Shown here piece after piece: positions 1 through 11,209 of a stretch of 64,000 nt of DNA. The first letter of the stretch is position 1. Every line of letters begins with the position of its first letter. Origin of the DNA: Gammaproteobacteria bacterium TMED1 (GTDB lineage: Bacteria > Pseudomonadota > Gammaproteobacteria > Pseudomonadales > Azotimanducaceae); NCBI GenBank assembly GCA_002167855.2, contig NHBG02000020.1, positions 86,947-150,946 of the forward strand. The letters run 5' to 3'. Both the position numbers and the translations under genes were made by a program. The notes below the pieces were generated by a model. The model was not told the origin of the DNA. It worked only from the letters and a program-made list of their open reading frames with translations, and searched no databases.

Positions 1-2425
<2,425 letters not shown>

Positions 2426-3199
2426 TCACGCCGAGTGACGAAATTGAAAGTCCCTTATTTCTTGACGACAGTGCTCTATTGTTTGTGCCGTAATCACACT
2501 TCTAGACTCATCTTTAATTAGTCCACCAAGATCTGCTGCAATCGTCTTTGCGACTGCGAGCATTTTATCATAGACAGACTCCGGATCGACCAATTTGTGA
2601 ACATGCATGAACATGGTTACCCCAGTGATTTCCTCAGTCGCCAGCTTACTTATATCAAAGGTGCCCGGCTCTATTGCACTCGCCAGACTAAATTCAGGAA
2701 TTCCATCTTCACCGATTCGGTGAAAAATATTCATAGCACCATAAGTCATATCGAGATTTACCAAAACTTCGAGAAGCTGTTGCCCGTTGAAGAAACCAAC
2801 TGAAGAAAATACGTTTATAACTATACTCTTTTCAACTTGAGCAGTATTTGCTAATTGGCGTTTATGCTCTAGACATGACGGTGTGTCCTTCTCGAATTGC
2901 CTGTAGATTTTATGGTCAATCGCCTTGGGCTTGACGGTTTCCCCTAGTTCAGAATGGTCTTCGTAAGATTTATGGGAACTCACTTTTTTAAAGCGAGCAC
3001 CACCATTAGGAAGTTCAGCCTTGAGCATACGAAGATCATCGATTGTAGTTCCATCTCCCACTTTTGAAAGAAAGCCCTTTTCTAACTGCATTTTAAGGTT
3101 TTTTCTACCTCTGAATGACCGCCAATAGCCATGTAATAGAATGGCAATGATCATCACTAGGCCCAGAATAAGTAACCACTCTCTTAAATCGTATTCCAT
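2426..3199 (-). CDS. zipA: Cell division protein ZipA
   Basis: 257 aa. An N-terminal membrane anchor (about residues 9-25, LLILGLVMIIAILLHGYW) is followed by a basic, charged linker. The C-terminal FtsZ-binding ZipA domain (about 125-250) begins at IVINVFSSVGFFNGQQLL and contains MNIFHRIGEDG. ZipA tethers the FtsZ ring to the inner membrane. The linker is shorter than in E. coli ZipA and lacks an obvious long Pro/Gln-rich region. It sits between smc (12 nt upstream) and ligA (3 nt downstream), the usual neighbours, which supports the call strongly. Confidence 0.95.
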   Translation of the reverse strand: MEYDLREWLLILGLVMIIAILLHGYWRSFRGRKNLKMQLEKGFLSKVGDGTTIDDLRMLKAELPNGGARFKKVSSHKSYEDHSELGETVKPKAIDHKIYRQFEKDTPSCLEHKRQLANTAQVEKSIVINVFSSVGFFNGQQLLEVLVNLDMTYGAMNIFHRIGEDGIPEFSLASAIEPGTFDISKLATEEITGVTMFMHVHKLVDPESVYDKMLAVAKTIAADLGGLIKDESRSVITAQTIEHCRQEIRDFQFRHSA

Positions 3200-3211
3200 G
3201 ATCCAATTGCC

Positions 3212-6200
3212 CTAAACAGCAGCCATGGCGACGGCCTCATCCATATTTACAGAAACTAAGCGGGAAACACCAGGCTCATGCATAGTAACCCCCATTAATT
3301 GCTCTCCCATCTCCATAGCGATCTTATTATGCGTTATATAAATGAACTGCACGGTGCGTGACATCTCTCTCACAAGCTCTGAGTAACGCCTAACGTTTAC
3401 ATCATCCAAAGGCGCATCTACCTCATCCAGCAAACAAAAAGGAGCCGGATTTAGCGCAAATATCGAAAAGATCATGGCGATAGCGGTAAGAGCTTTTTCA
3501 CCTCCAGAAAGCAGATGGATACTACTGTTCCGCTTACCAGGCGGTCGCGCCATTAAGCCCACACCGGTGTTCAGCAGATCATCTCCTGTCATCTCTAAGT
3601 ATGCATGCCCCCCACCAAATAATTTAGGGAATAATTGTTGTAACTTTTCATTAACTCGGTCAAAAGTTTCTTTGAACCGAGCCCGAGTCTCTAGGTCAAT
3701 CTTGCGAATTGCATTTTCCAGAGTTACCAGAGCTTCCTCTAAATCATCATTCTGAGAATCAAGATATTGTTTTCTTTCCAACTGCACTTTGAAATCATCT
3801 ATAGCCGCAAGATTGGGACTACCCAGCTTATGAATCCGATCATTCAAAAGAACGAGCTTTTCTTCCCAGTCCTGTTCGTTTGCCCCCTCTGGAAGATCTC
3901 CAAGCAATGTATCTAGGTCCATTTTATCAGCAGCTATCTGCTCCTGGATGGAAGTCCGACGAACTTCTAAGGTCTGATATTCGAGGCGAGCTTTCTCTAA
4001 CTCAATCCTATTCAATTCTAGAGATTCATCGATTTTTTGTCGTTCCCCCTCAGCTTCACGAAGTTTAAAGTCTATTGCCTCTGACTCCGAGCGAACTGAA
4101 GCAAGTTCCCTCTCTACCTCCAGTCGTTGTGCAAGATTTTCTTCAAGATCCTCTCTTAGATTTTTCTGCGGCATCTCACTATCTTTTATAGCCTCAGAGA
4201 GCTCCTCTCTCTTAGCCCCAAGTGCGATCTTTTGTTCTTTAAGGCGGACCATTCCACGCTGCGCTGAGGATATCTGGGTTTCTATAGACTCAACTTTAAG
4301 AGCTAATTCATGGGCAGAATCTCTATTAATTTCAGCTTCCCCTCGAGCCTCACCAAACCGGGTCTGAATTGTTTCTCGATCGGTGGTCAGCTGAAGTCTT
4401 AGTAATGCATCCTTCTCTATTCTATCGAGTGCAATTTGCAATGCGTTCTGGGCTTCAAGTAGCAAGTTTTTATCCGAACTCGCTTCTCTCTGACATGAAA
4501 CCATTTCCTGTTCCGCTCGAGCCAGATCCGTTTTTACCTGTTCTACTTGCTGTCGTTTAGCACCCAACTGGGCACGGGTCTCAGAGAGCGATTCCTGCTG
4601 CTTCGCTAATCTTACCCGTACTGATTCCCTATCAGTTTCAGACTGACTTAAAGCAATCAGATTTGAATCAAGCTCATTCGATCTATCTCTTACAGAGGCT
4701 GTGAGCTCACGCATCTCCACATTCAAGCGATCAAGTTCAGCTTGACGAAGAATCACACTACCCTCTTTATCAGATTCTCTATGCACTATGACCCAATTCT
4801 GACCAAGCCATATACCATTTTTTGTAATGATCGACTCACCTTCAGATAGCCTGTCACGAAAAGAAAGCGCTTCTTCTAACGACTCTGCTGTATAAACTCC
4901 ATGAAGTAAGTTTGAGACATTAATATTGCCACCTATACGGGAAGCCAATTGGTCTTTTGACGAATTTACTACCTCCAAGTCACTTGCAATTAATTTAAAA
5001 CTCCGTTCTGACGCATCAGTCAGTAACTCTTTTATGTCATCGAGATTTGACAAACAAAGCGCCTGCAAGCTTTCACCAAGAACCGTTTCCACAGCTTGAG
5101 CCCATTCATCTTCAACAGTAATTTGCTCGACTAATCTAGGACGCTCACTCAAACCATGCTTCATAAGCCATACTGACTCTGAGTCATCACTTTGACCTAA
5201 TGCAGCCTGTTGAAGTGCTTCAAGAGAGGCTCTTCGTCCAACCATTGACTGCAGGTCACTTCTCATATTGTCCAGCGCGTCCCCCTGACGCGCATTCTCC
5301 TCACGCTGGCTTTCTAAACGCTCCGATATATCCCCAAGTTCGGACTCAAGACGTAGAATCTGCTCTTCCTGTGTACCAAGCATGATCTCCAAAGGATCTA
5401 TTTCCTGTTCATGGGCGGTTTGATGCATCCGGTCCACATCATCTCTCAAAGATTGAATACGTTCATTTTGTCTCTCAATAGATAACTCAAGGTGGGCGAT
5501 TCGAGACTGCTGTACTTCACTTTCCTGTCGAGCTTCAGCAGCACTCTGGTTAAAAGCATCCCACGAGTCTTGCCAATCCTCCAAGTCTCGTTGTGCTGAG
5601 GCTAGTTCCTTACTTGAAAGTTTCTCTAGATCAAGAGCTTGACTGTGTTTCGGGCGGGTTTCCTTCAACTCAAAAGAGAGCTCATCCACAATCCTTAAAT
5701 CCCCTACCAAGTCTAGATCGACCTTATCAAAATCCTGAATAACTTTTTCCATGTTGACATGTAGCTGCCCTAAACGCTCAGTCTGGTATTTAATGCCATC
5801 CTCTAAACGAGCGATTTCAGTTCCGAAAGCGTAATATTTTTTCTGTATTTCATCTCTTGAATCCTCTAGCTCCAAGAGTTCATCTCGAAGCGTTTCAAGC
5901 TTTTTATCTAACCTACGTTGATCGGCGACAGCACTTTCTTTTAACGTCACGAGACGACTTATACCAGTATTCACTATCTGGGCTTCTTCTCCTATAGAAG
6001 ACCACTTTAAAACGTGAAGCTGCGCTCTAGTCTTCCTCTCCTCTTGGCGATGTTCCTTGTAACGTTTTGCCGCCCTCGCTTGCTTTTCTAAATAATGAAG
6101 ATTGCGATCAAGCTCTTGTCGTAGATCAGTCAACCTATCAAGATTATCCCGAGTATGGCTGATCCTGCGTTCGGTTTCCTTCCTGCGTTCTTTGTACTTA

Positions 6201-6712
6201 GAGATACCCGCCGCCTCTTCCAGATAGACTCTTAGATCTTCTGGCTTCGCTTCGATTAACTGACTGATCATCCCCTGTTCAATAATCGAGTAACTTCTTG
6301 GTCCTAGACCAGTGCCAAGAAAAATATCGGTAATGTCCTTCCGTCGGCATTTAACACCGTTAAGGAAATAATTTGATTGACCGTCACGGGAAACTTGTCT
6401 TTTTATAGAAATTTCGCTGTAACTAGAATACTGGCCAGCCATACGGCCCTTCGCATTATCAAATTGCAGCTCAATGCTAGCTTGACCGACAGGTTTACGC
6501 GCAGTTGAACCATTAAAGATTACGTCAGCCATGGACTCACCGCGAAGCGTCTTGGCTGATGACTCACCCATCACCCATCGAACCGCATCAATGATATTTG
6601 ATTTTCCACAACCATTTGGGCCAACAACGGCACAGAGATTACTAGGAAATGGAACTGTTGTAGGATCCACAAAAGATTTGAAACCTGCGAGCTTGATTGC
6701 GTGCAACCGCAT
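3212..6712 (-). CDS. smc: Chromosome partition protein SMC
   Basis: 1166 aa, normal SMC length. The N-terminal head carries Walker A (GPNGCGKSN, residues 31-39). Two long coiled coils flank a hinge at about residues 490-640 (SDDSESVWLMKHGLSERPRL onward). The C-terminal head has the ABC signature LLSGGEKALTAIAMIF and Walker B FCLLDEVDAPLDD. It is a condensin ATPase that organises and segregates the nucleoid. As SMC rather than MukB, it would be expected to work with ScpA/ScpB encoded elsewhere. It is first in a minus-strand run with zipA and ligA. The 132-bp gap to the divergent hydrolase must hold its promoter. Confidence 0.98.
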   Translation of the reverse strand: MRLHAIKLAGFKSFVDPTTVPFPSNLCAVVGPNGCGKSNIIDAVRWVMGESSAKTLRGESMADVIFNGSTARKPVGQASIELQFDNAKGRMAGQYSSYSEISIKRQVSRDGQSNYFLNGVKCRRKDITDIFLGTGLGPRSYSIIEQGMISQLIEAKPEDLRVYLEEAAGISKYKERRKETERRISHTRDNLDRLTDLRQELDRNLHYLEKQARAAKRYKEHRQEERKTRAQLHVLKWSSIGEEAQIVNTGISRLVTLKESAVADQRRLDKKLETLRDELLELEDSRDEIQKKYYAFGTEIARLEDGIKYQTERLGQLHVNMEKVIQDFDKVDLDLVGDLRIVDELSFELKETRPKHSQALDLEKLSSKELASAQRDLEDWQDSWDAFNQSAAEARQESEVQQSRIAHLELSIERQNERIQSLRDDVDRMHQTAHEQEIDPLEIMLGTQEEQILRLESELGDISERLESQREENARQGDALDNMRSDLQSMVGRRASLEALQQAALGQSDDSESVWLMKHGLSERPRLVEQITVEDEWAQAVETVLGESLQALCLSNLDDIKELLTDASERSFKLIASDLEVVNSSKDQLASRIGGNINVSNLLHGVYTAESLEEALSFRDRLSEGESIITKNGIWLGQNWVIVHRESDKEGSVILRQAELDRLNVEMRELTASVRDRSNELDSNLIALSQSETDRESVRVRLAKQQESLSETRAQLGAKRQQVEQVKTDLARAEQEMVSCQREASSDKNLLLEAQNALQIALDRIEKDALLRLQLTTDRETIQTRFGEARGEAEINRDSAHELALKVESIETQISSAQRGMVRLKEQKIALGAKREELSEAIKDSEMPQKNLREDLEENLAQRLEVERELASVRSESEAIDFKLREAEGERQKIDESLELNRIELEKARLEYQTLEVRRTSIQEQIAADKMDLDTLLGDLPEGANEQDWEEKLVLLNDRIHKLGSPNLAAIDDFKVQLERKQYLDSQNDDLEEALVTLENAIRKIDLETRARFKETFDRVNEKLQQLFPKLFGGGHAYLEMTGDDLLNTGVGLMARPPGKRNSSIHLLSGGEKALTAIAMIFSIFALNPAPFCLLDEVDAPLDDVNVRRYSELVREMSRTVQFIYITHNKIAMEMGEQLMGVTMHEPGVSRLVSVNMDEAVAMAAV

Positions 6713-6844
6713 TTACTTTTTCGCTACCTCACTACTTTTCGACCGAAAACCAGTACCAAGTCAAGTGATTCTATTATACATTGCGTGTGTAAATAAAATA
6801 AAAATGTAATTTTTATATGCAATTTTTCTTGAACTGACCCCGGA

Positions 6845-7870
6845 ATGGAAATTAGCTCTAGTCTGATTATTATTGGTATTCTTTTCTCAATGAGCTGTCT
6901 TTCATGGCGACTAGGTAAGCCACGTCTTGATCCCAAGTCACCAATATCTAATGTACCCATAAATCTATCGCTATTAGATCTTGAAGTTTGGCTTAAAAAT
7001 GTGGAATCCGAGGTCCCTTGTCTTATGCCCTCTGTAGAAGCGCATATCGGCTGGGCAAATGCCTCTAAGCCCAAGCGTACAAAGGTCTGCTTCCTTTACA
7101 TTCACGGTTTTTCGGCCACACCAAAAGAAACCTCACCATTAACAGAAGAGCTAGCGAAACACTTCTCCTGCAATTATATACTTGGTCGCCTTGCTGGACA
7201 TGGAGTTAAGGATGATATCAATGCAAGCGCAGAGGACTGGCTGCAAAGCATCGTAGACTACTGGCATATCGCTCAGCAACTTGGAGATAAGGTTATTATC
7301 ATAGGTACTTCCACTGGAGCTACTCTCTCAGTATGGCTCGCTAGTCAAGGGTTCACCAAAAATAAGCTTTATGCAGCAATTTTTTTGGCCCCTAACTTTA
7401 GACCACGTCATCATCTTGATACTCCATTTTTTTCTATTTCATCAATATTAACCTGGCCTTGGTCTAACTATTGGATGCCTCTTCTAATTGGGAGGCGTCG
7501 CGAACTTAGTCTACAAAATGAGCTCGAGCGAAGATTTTCTTCTCATGGATACTCTGTACGTGCTCTGATAGAAATGCAGAAAGTAGTAGACTGGGCTCGC
7601 ACTGTAAAATATTCGCGATTCAATATCCCGCTTTGTACCATGTATATGAAAAATGATCCTACTATTGACTCCTACGCTGCCGTCAAGGTTCATGAGGCTT
7701 GGGGCTCAGACCAAAAAGAACTCATTCCAGTAACTTTGAATGAAGAATCAATAGAGCACGTTTTCGTTGGCGATATGATGGCACCCAACCGCACAGATTG
7801 GTGCGTACAACGTTTGGAACTATTCCTTAAGGAACTGGATAAGTCATTATGGACAAAGAGATTAAGGTAG
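6845..7870 (+). CDS. Alpha/beta hydrolase with N-terminal membrane anchor
   Basis: 341 aa. An N-terminal hydrophobic segment (SSLIIIGILFSMSCLSW) suggests a signal anchor. The alpha/beta-hydrolase core follows: the oxyanion strand YIHGFSATPKE, the loop GRLAGHG, and the nucleophile elbow GTSTG with Ser as catalytic nucleophile. A late Asp (NDPTID) and His (EHVFVG) fit the rest of the triad. This resembles carboxylesterase/lysophospholipase-type proteins, but the substrate cannot be told. It is transcribed away from smc. A decayed kinase-like gene follows on the same strand. No good Shine-Dalgarno is visible before the ATG, so the start is less certain. Confidence 0.8.
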   Translation: MEISSSLIIIGILFSMSCLSWRLGKPRLDPKSPISNVPINLSLLDLEVWLKNVESEVPCLMPSVEAHIGWANASKPKRTKVCFLYIHGFSATPKETSPLTEELAKHFSCNYILGRLAGHGVKDDINASAEDWLQSIVDYWHIAQQLGDKVIIIGTSTGATLSVWLASQGFTKNKLYAAIFLAPNFRPRHHLDTPFFSISSILTWPWSNYWMPLLIGRRRELSLQNELERRFSSHGYSVRALIEMQKVVDWARTVKYSRFNIPLCTMYMKNDPTIDSYAAVKVHEAWGSDQKELIPVTLNEESIEHVFVGDMMAPNRTDWCVQRLELFLKELDKSLWTKRLR

Positions 7871-7906
7871 AGTTCGAAGCTGTAAATCAAAAAATTTGCA
7901 CAGGAA

Positions 7907-8453
7907 AAAATCTATCTGGTCAGCGGTCTTGCATAAGGACAATCGACAGCTTTTAGCTATCTTTCAGAGCAAGGTGCAGCTGTCATCGATCCTGTGTACT
8001 CAGTGCCTTACATATGATGGAGGAACTCCATAGTATTACTAGGTAAACAAGACTTTTGGCGAAGACTTGGCCAAGTAAGTTGATTCAACAGATAGGAGAC
8101 TTCTTGGAAAGAAAGTATTCGCTAGCAAACGACAACTTAAAAAACTCACTGATATAGTTTGTCCTGAAATTCATCGACTAGCGCAGCAACGAATCAGTGC
8201 TTGTGATGATAAAGAGATTATAGGTTTCGAGGCAACCGTTCTAGTAGAAGTGGGCTGACAAGATCTTGGACATGAAACTTGGGTCATTGTTGTGGAAAAG
8301 GAAGTCGCGATAAGCCGACGTATTTAGAGGGATGAGCTCGCGAGAGAAGCTATGCTTAATCGCCTCGATGCACAACTCTCCAATGAAGAAAGACTGAAGT
8401 ACTCCGATGTTATTTTATCCAACAATGAGCGCGCAGATTTGTTTTTGGAGTAA
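7907..8453 (+). pseudogene. Decayed dephospho-CoA kinase-like gene (CoaE / COASY-type)
   Basis: No ORF survives, but two reading frames give recognisable pieces of a dephospho-CoA kinase. Frame one from 7907 reads YLVSGLA-stop-GQSTAF then LSEQGAAVIDP, matching a broken P-loop and the following strand. After at least one frameshift, the frame starting at 8082 reads RRLLGKKVFASKRQLKKL, PEIHRLAQQR, ATVLVEVG-stop-QDLGHETW and ISRRI-stop-RDELAREAM, ending at TAA 8451. In-frame stops lie at 8256 (TGA, probably from a Trp codon) and 8325 (TAG). The LVEVG(W)QDLGHETW stretch recalls the kinase domain of animal CoA synthase more than E. coli CoaE; that comparison is from memory. A functional CoaE must be encoded elsewhere. 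Confidence 0.72.
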
Positions 8454-8723
8454 CTTGACGCCTCATGACATGGACTAATGGACTAATGGAATAGCTTTTG
8501 ACGATTATTTCAACCCAACCAAGGAGCCAACAGAAAGATCGTCATAAACGCGATGACCACTAAACAGAGTAAATTACTAAAACGCTTTTCCATAATAAAA
8601 AGTACGATGGACACAAACAAATGGTATCTAGGAAATTAGTGATAGGAAAGAATCATTAAGTAATATCGATATAACATTTGGTAATTACCAAGCAGTACAT
8701 CTCGAAAAGAATTTCGAACAAAT

Positions 8724-9329
8724 TTATGTTCCAAGTGAGAGGTAACGCGTGACATCTGCGGGTCGATCTACGTCCCAAATCAACGGCATCAACGACCAAT
8801 GCAGACCAGCTTGGTTAAAGCGACTACAGGTCTCTGAGCAAATATGATCAGAACCCCATGCTAGATTTTCGAAGTAATTGGGATGTGATGTATGTAACCC
8901 AATCAGCCCATATCCCCCGTCCTCAGCCGGTCCAATTACTGCGTCATAATGGAGAAGCCTCGCCATAGCCCTATCAAGGTAATATCTATCAATCGTAGGA
9001 CAATCTGTTCCAATAAGAACTGCGCTTCTCTTCTTGGCTAATACTTTGTTGAATGCATTATGCATTCGCTCGCCTAAGTTTCTTCCTTCTTGAACAACTA
9101 GCCTAAGCTCATTAAATGAAGCAAAAAACTCATGGGACATATCTGGCCAACAAAAAAGTATTACCTCACCAAGATTAGCTTCTAAAGCCTCACCTATAAT
9201 TCTCTTTGATAAGGCTATATGTAATGCACAAGCCCTGTCCTTTCCGAAAGCGGGTATAAGCCTTGTTTTAACAGTGCCAGGCACTGGCGCCTTACAGAAA
9301 ATTAGAATAGATGTATCTTTATATTTCAT
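8724..9329 (-). CDS. TIGR04282-family transferase (DUF2064), arsenosugar cassette
   Basis: The ORF track starts at 9479, but its first 50 residues lie inside the upstream gene and look non-coding. I choose the ATG at 9329, which overlaps the previous stop as TAATG and gives a 201-aa protein beginning MKYKDTSILIFCKAPVPG. The motifs CKAPVPGTVKTRL, LIGTDCPTI and GPAEDGGYGLIGL are typical of DUF2064 proteins, a nucleotidyltransferase/GT-A-like fold. The family is annotated with arsenosugar biosynthesis because it travels with ArsS and TIGR04283. It is translationally coupled to the TIGR04283 gene. The biochemical role is inferred from context. Confidence 0.85.
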   Translation of the reverse strand: MKYKDTSILIFCKAPVPGTVKTRLIPAFGKDRACALHIALSKRIIGEALEANLGEVILFCWPDMSHEFFASFNELRLVVQEGRNLGERMHNAFNKVLAKKRSAVLIGTDCPTIDRYYLDRAMARLLHYDAVIGPAEDGGYGLIGLHTSHPNYFENLAWGSDHICSETCSRFNQAGLHWSLMPLIWDVDRPADVTRYLSLGT

Positions 9330-9994
9330 TACTGGTGCGGATTGTACTGTTTCGCCAAACTCCACGGAGAGACCCCAAAAAAGTAAAGAACCCGCAACCA
9401 CCACATCAGCAGAATTGTTCTCAATATGCCATTCTGTCGCCAACGTCGACTTGAGGTTATTACCTTGCTCGCAGAACAATGGGGCCTAGAAAACTTCCTT
9501 AGCCGCTTGCTCAACTCTAGATCCTCCATCAATGGAATATTTGCGAAGCCTCCAATCTCGTTAAACAGCGAGCGCTTAACAAACATCCCTTGGTCTCCTG
9601 TACAAATACCGGTAAATCGAGACCGCAAATTCATCATCCTTGCAATAACATTAAATATAATGGAACAATCATCAAAACCAACATCAAAACGTCCCCAAAC
9701 CCTATTTAGATTGCTCATATTCTCTAAAACTACATCCCAATCTTGGGGTAAGATCGTATCGGCGTGCAAAAACAGTAACTGGTCCCCCTCAGCACGTTCT
9801 GCGCCAGCATTCATCTGCGAAGCACGACCCTTAGTCCAGGAGAGTATGGTCACATCATATTGACGAGCAATACCAATAGTTGAATCCTCGCTGCCCCCAT
9901 CTACAACGATTACGTCATAACCAACTAACGATTGGAGTATTTTTTCAATACGATGTGCTTCATTTAGAACAGGAATTACAATAGTGACATCCAC
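9329..9994 (-). CDS. TIGR04283-family glycosyltransferase (GT2), arsenosugar cassette
   Basis: 221 aa, soluble GT-A fold. The N-terminal strand VTIVIPVLNEA and the acidic VVDGGSEDST form the nucleotide-sugar pocket. GRASQMNAGAERAEGDQLLFLHADT matches the family pattern, with LHADT as the DXD-like metal site. GGFANIPLMEDLELSKRL carries the conserved ED near the acceptor site, and the C-terminus ends in a Trp/Phe-rich segment. In the arsenosugar pathway it is thought to transfer or trim sugar on the arsenic-containing nucleoside. It lies 12 nt after arsS and overlaps the DUF2064 gene by 1 nt, so the three form one operon. Confidence 0.9.
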   Translation of the reverse strand: MDVTIVIPVLNEAHRIEKILQSLVGYDVIVVDGGSEDSTIGIARQYDVTILSWTKGRASQMNAGAERAEGDQLLFLHADTILPQDWDVVLENMSNLNRVWGRFDVGFDDCSIIFNVIARMMNLRSRFTGICTGDQGMFVKRSLFNEIGGFANIPLMEDLELSKRLRKFSRPHCSASKVITSSRRWRQNGILRTILLMWWLRVLYFFGVSPWSLAKQYNPHQ

Positions 9995-10006
9995 AACTAA
10001 CGAAAA

Positions 10007-10969
10007 CTAGCTCAGAGCACCACTACAGCTGCTTCCCTGACCTGCTGTGCAACCATAGCAGTGCTCACCAGTAGCTATATCCACACCAGCCAAATCAATC
10101 TTCAGTAACTCACTCAAATGGGTCCTAGGCTTATCACTCACGATGAGAGGCATTAACAGCATCTGGTTAAAATCGCAGTCATAAACATAGCCCTGGTAAT
10201 CTACACTTATCAAAGAACGACACATAACAGTCTCAAGATTTTCTTGGGAAAAAGATCCCCGCAGTAAATTCATATACTCAACATAATCACCTTTCGCCAG
10301 CAGACGCGCTCCAAAACGACTAATAGGCATATTCGCTAAAACATAAAGCTCGTTAAAGGCGATACCATGCTCCGCCCATAAGATTCGCCTATAATCCCGT
10401 TTTAATTCTTCTTGCGGGGGCGGAAGCACCGGAGCATCAGGATTATAAACAAGGTTAAGCAGTAAGCCTGAGTCTGGGTTCCCGTAACCCAGTGCATTCA
10501 GTTTTTTTAAACCTGCGATACTGTCACGATACACTCCATTGCCGCGCTGCCGGTCGACATTCTGCTCTGAATGACATGGCATCGACGCAATGACAATAAC
10601 CTCATGCTTTGCGAGAAACTCTGCCAAATACTCGTAACCTTTCTCCTCTAGGATAGTGGGATTACAGCGATCCATGACCCGCACCCCCATTTTCGAAGCT
10701 GCCTCAACAAGATAGCAAAAGTACGGGTTCATTTCCGGAGAACCACCCGTCAAGTCCAACGTATCGATTTCTTTTATCGATAAATAATCTAGAACCACGT
10801 TGATAGTCTCACGATCCATCAACTCAGTGCGCGTGGGTCCTGCATTGACATGACAGTGTGTACAACTAAGGTTACAAAGATACCCCAAGTTAACCTGAAG
10901 AGTCTGAAGCACATCCCTCCGAATAGCTGGAAAATCTGTTTGCAGCAAAAGTGGTCTGGTATCCTGCAT
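10007..10969 (-). CDS. arsS: Arsenosugar biosynthesis radical SAM protein ArsS
   Basis: 320 aa. The radical-SAM cluster motif CNLSCTHC has ligands Cys32, Cys36 and Cys39, followed by the GGSPE SAM-binding motif (LDLTGGSPEMNPYF). The C-terminus is Cys-rich (GEHCYGCTAGQGSSCSGALS), diagnostic of the ArsS/TIGR04167 family. ArsS transfers the 5'-deoxyadenosyl group to dimethylarsenite, the first committed arsenosugar step. The methyltransferase ArsM that supplies the substrate is not in the window, and no ArsR regulator is adjacent. It is the first gene of the minus-strand cassette. There is no internal UGA, so this is the Cys form and not a selenoprotein variant. Confidence 0.93.
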   Translation of the reverse strand: MQDTRPLLLQTDFPAIRRDVLQTLQVNLGYLCNLSCTHCHVNAGPTRTELMDRETINVVLDYLSIKEIDTLDLTGGSPEMNPYFCYLVEAASKMGVRVMDRCNPTILEEKGYEYLAEFLAKHEVIVIASMPCHSEQNVDRQRGNGVYRDSIAGLKKLNALGYGNPDSGLLLNLVYNPDAPVLPPPQEELKRDYRRILWAEHGIAFNELYVLANMPISRFGARLLAKGDYVEYMNLLRGSFSQENLETVMCRSLISVDYQGYVYDCDFNQMLLMPLIVSDKPRTHLSELLKIDLAGVDIATGEHCYGCTAGQGSSCSGALS

Positions 10970-11057
10970 AAAGTAACTTACATCTGGGTGTTTTCCTGAG
11001 TTTACAACAGATTGTTATACTGAAGGTATATCTCAGGTTTTGATATGATTGGGTTAC

Positions 11058-11134
11058 GCCCTGGTAGCTCAGCAGGATAGAGCATCCGCCTCCTAAGCGG
11101 AGGGTCGCAGGTTCGAATCCTGCTCAGGGCGCCA
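11058..11134 (+). tRNA. tRNA-Arg (anticodon CCT)
   Basis: A 77-nt cloverleaf with an encoded CCA. The acceptor GCCCTGG pairs with TCAGGGC (one G-T pair). The D arm contains AGCTCAGCAGGATAGAGC. The anticodon stem TCCGC/GCGGA encloses loop CTCCTAA with anticodon CCT, which reads AGG. The T arm GCAGG-TTCGAAT-CCTGC is standard, with discriminator G. It sits alone between arsS and the zinc-knuckle gene, and no integrase is nearby. Confidence 0.97.
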
Positions 11135-11209
11135 CTAAATAGGAGAGAACTGGGCTGAAACTTTAAATAGAGTTAAGGTAATAGGGGTCGAAGAGAGAGG
11201 GTTTTAGCT

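Noticed and set aside
8256-8258. In-frame TGA in the kinase-like relic as selenocysteine or Trp recoding
   Set aside because: A downstream in-frame TAG and an upstream frameshift show decay, not recoding.
8460-8490. Short tandem repeat (ATGGACTA units)
   Set aside because: Only two 9-bp copies in non-coding sequence; not enough to call a repeat element.
10007-10969. ArsS as a selenoprotein
   Set aside because: No in-frame TGA and the Cys residues are present.
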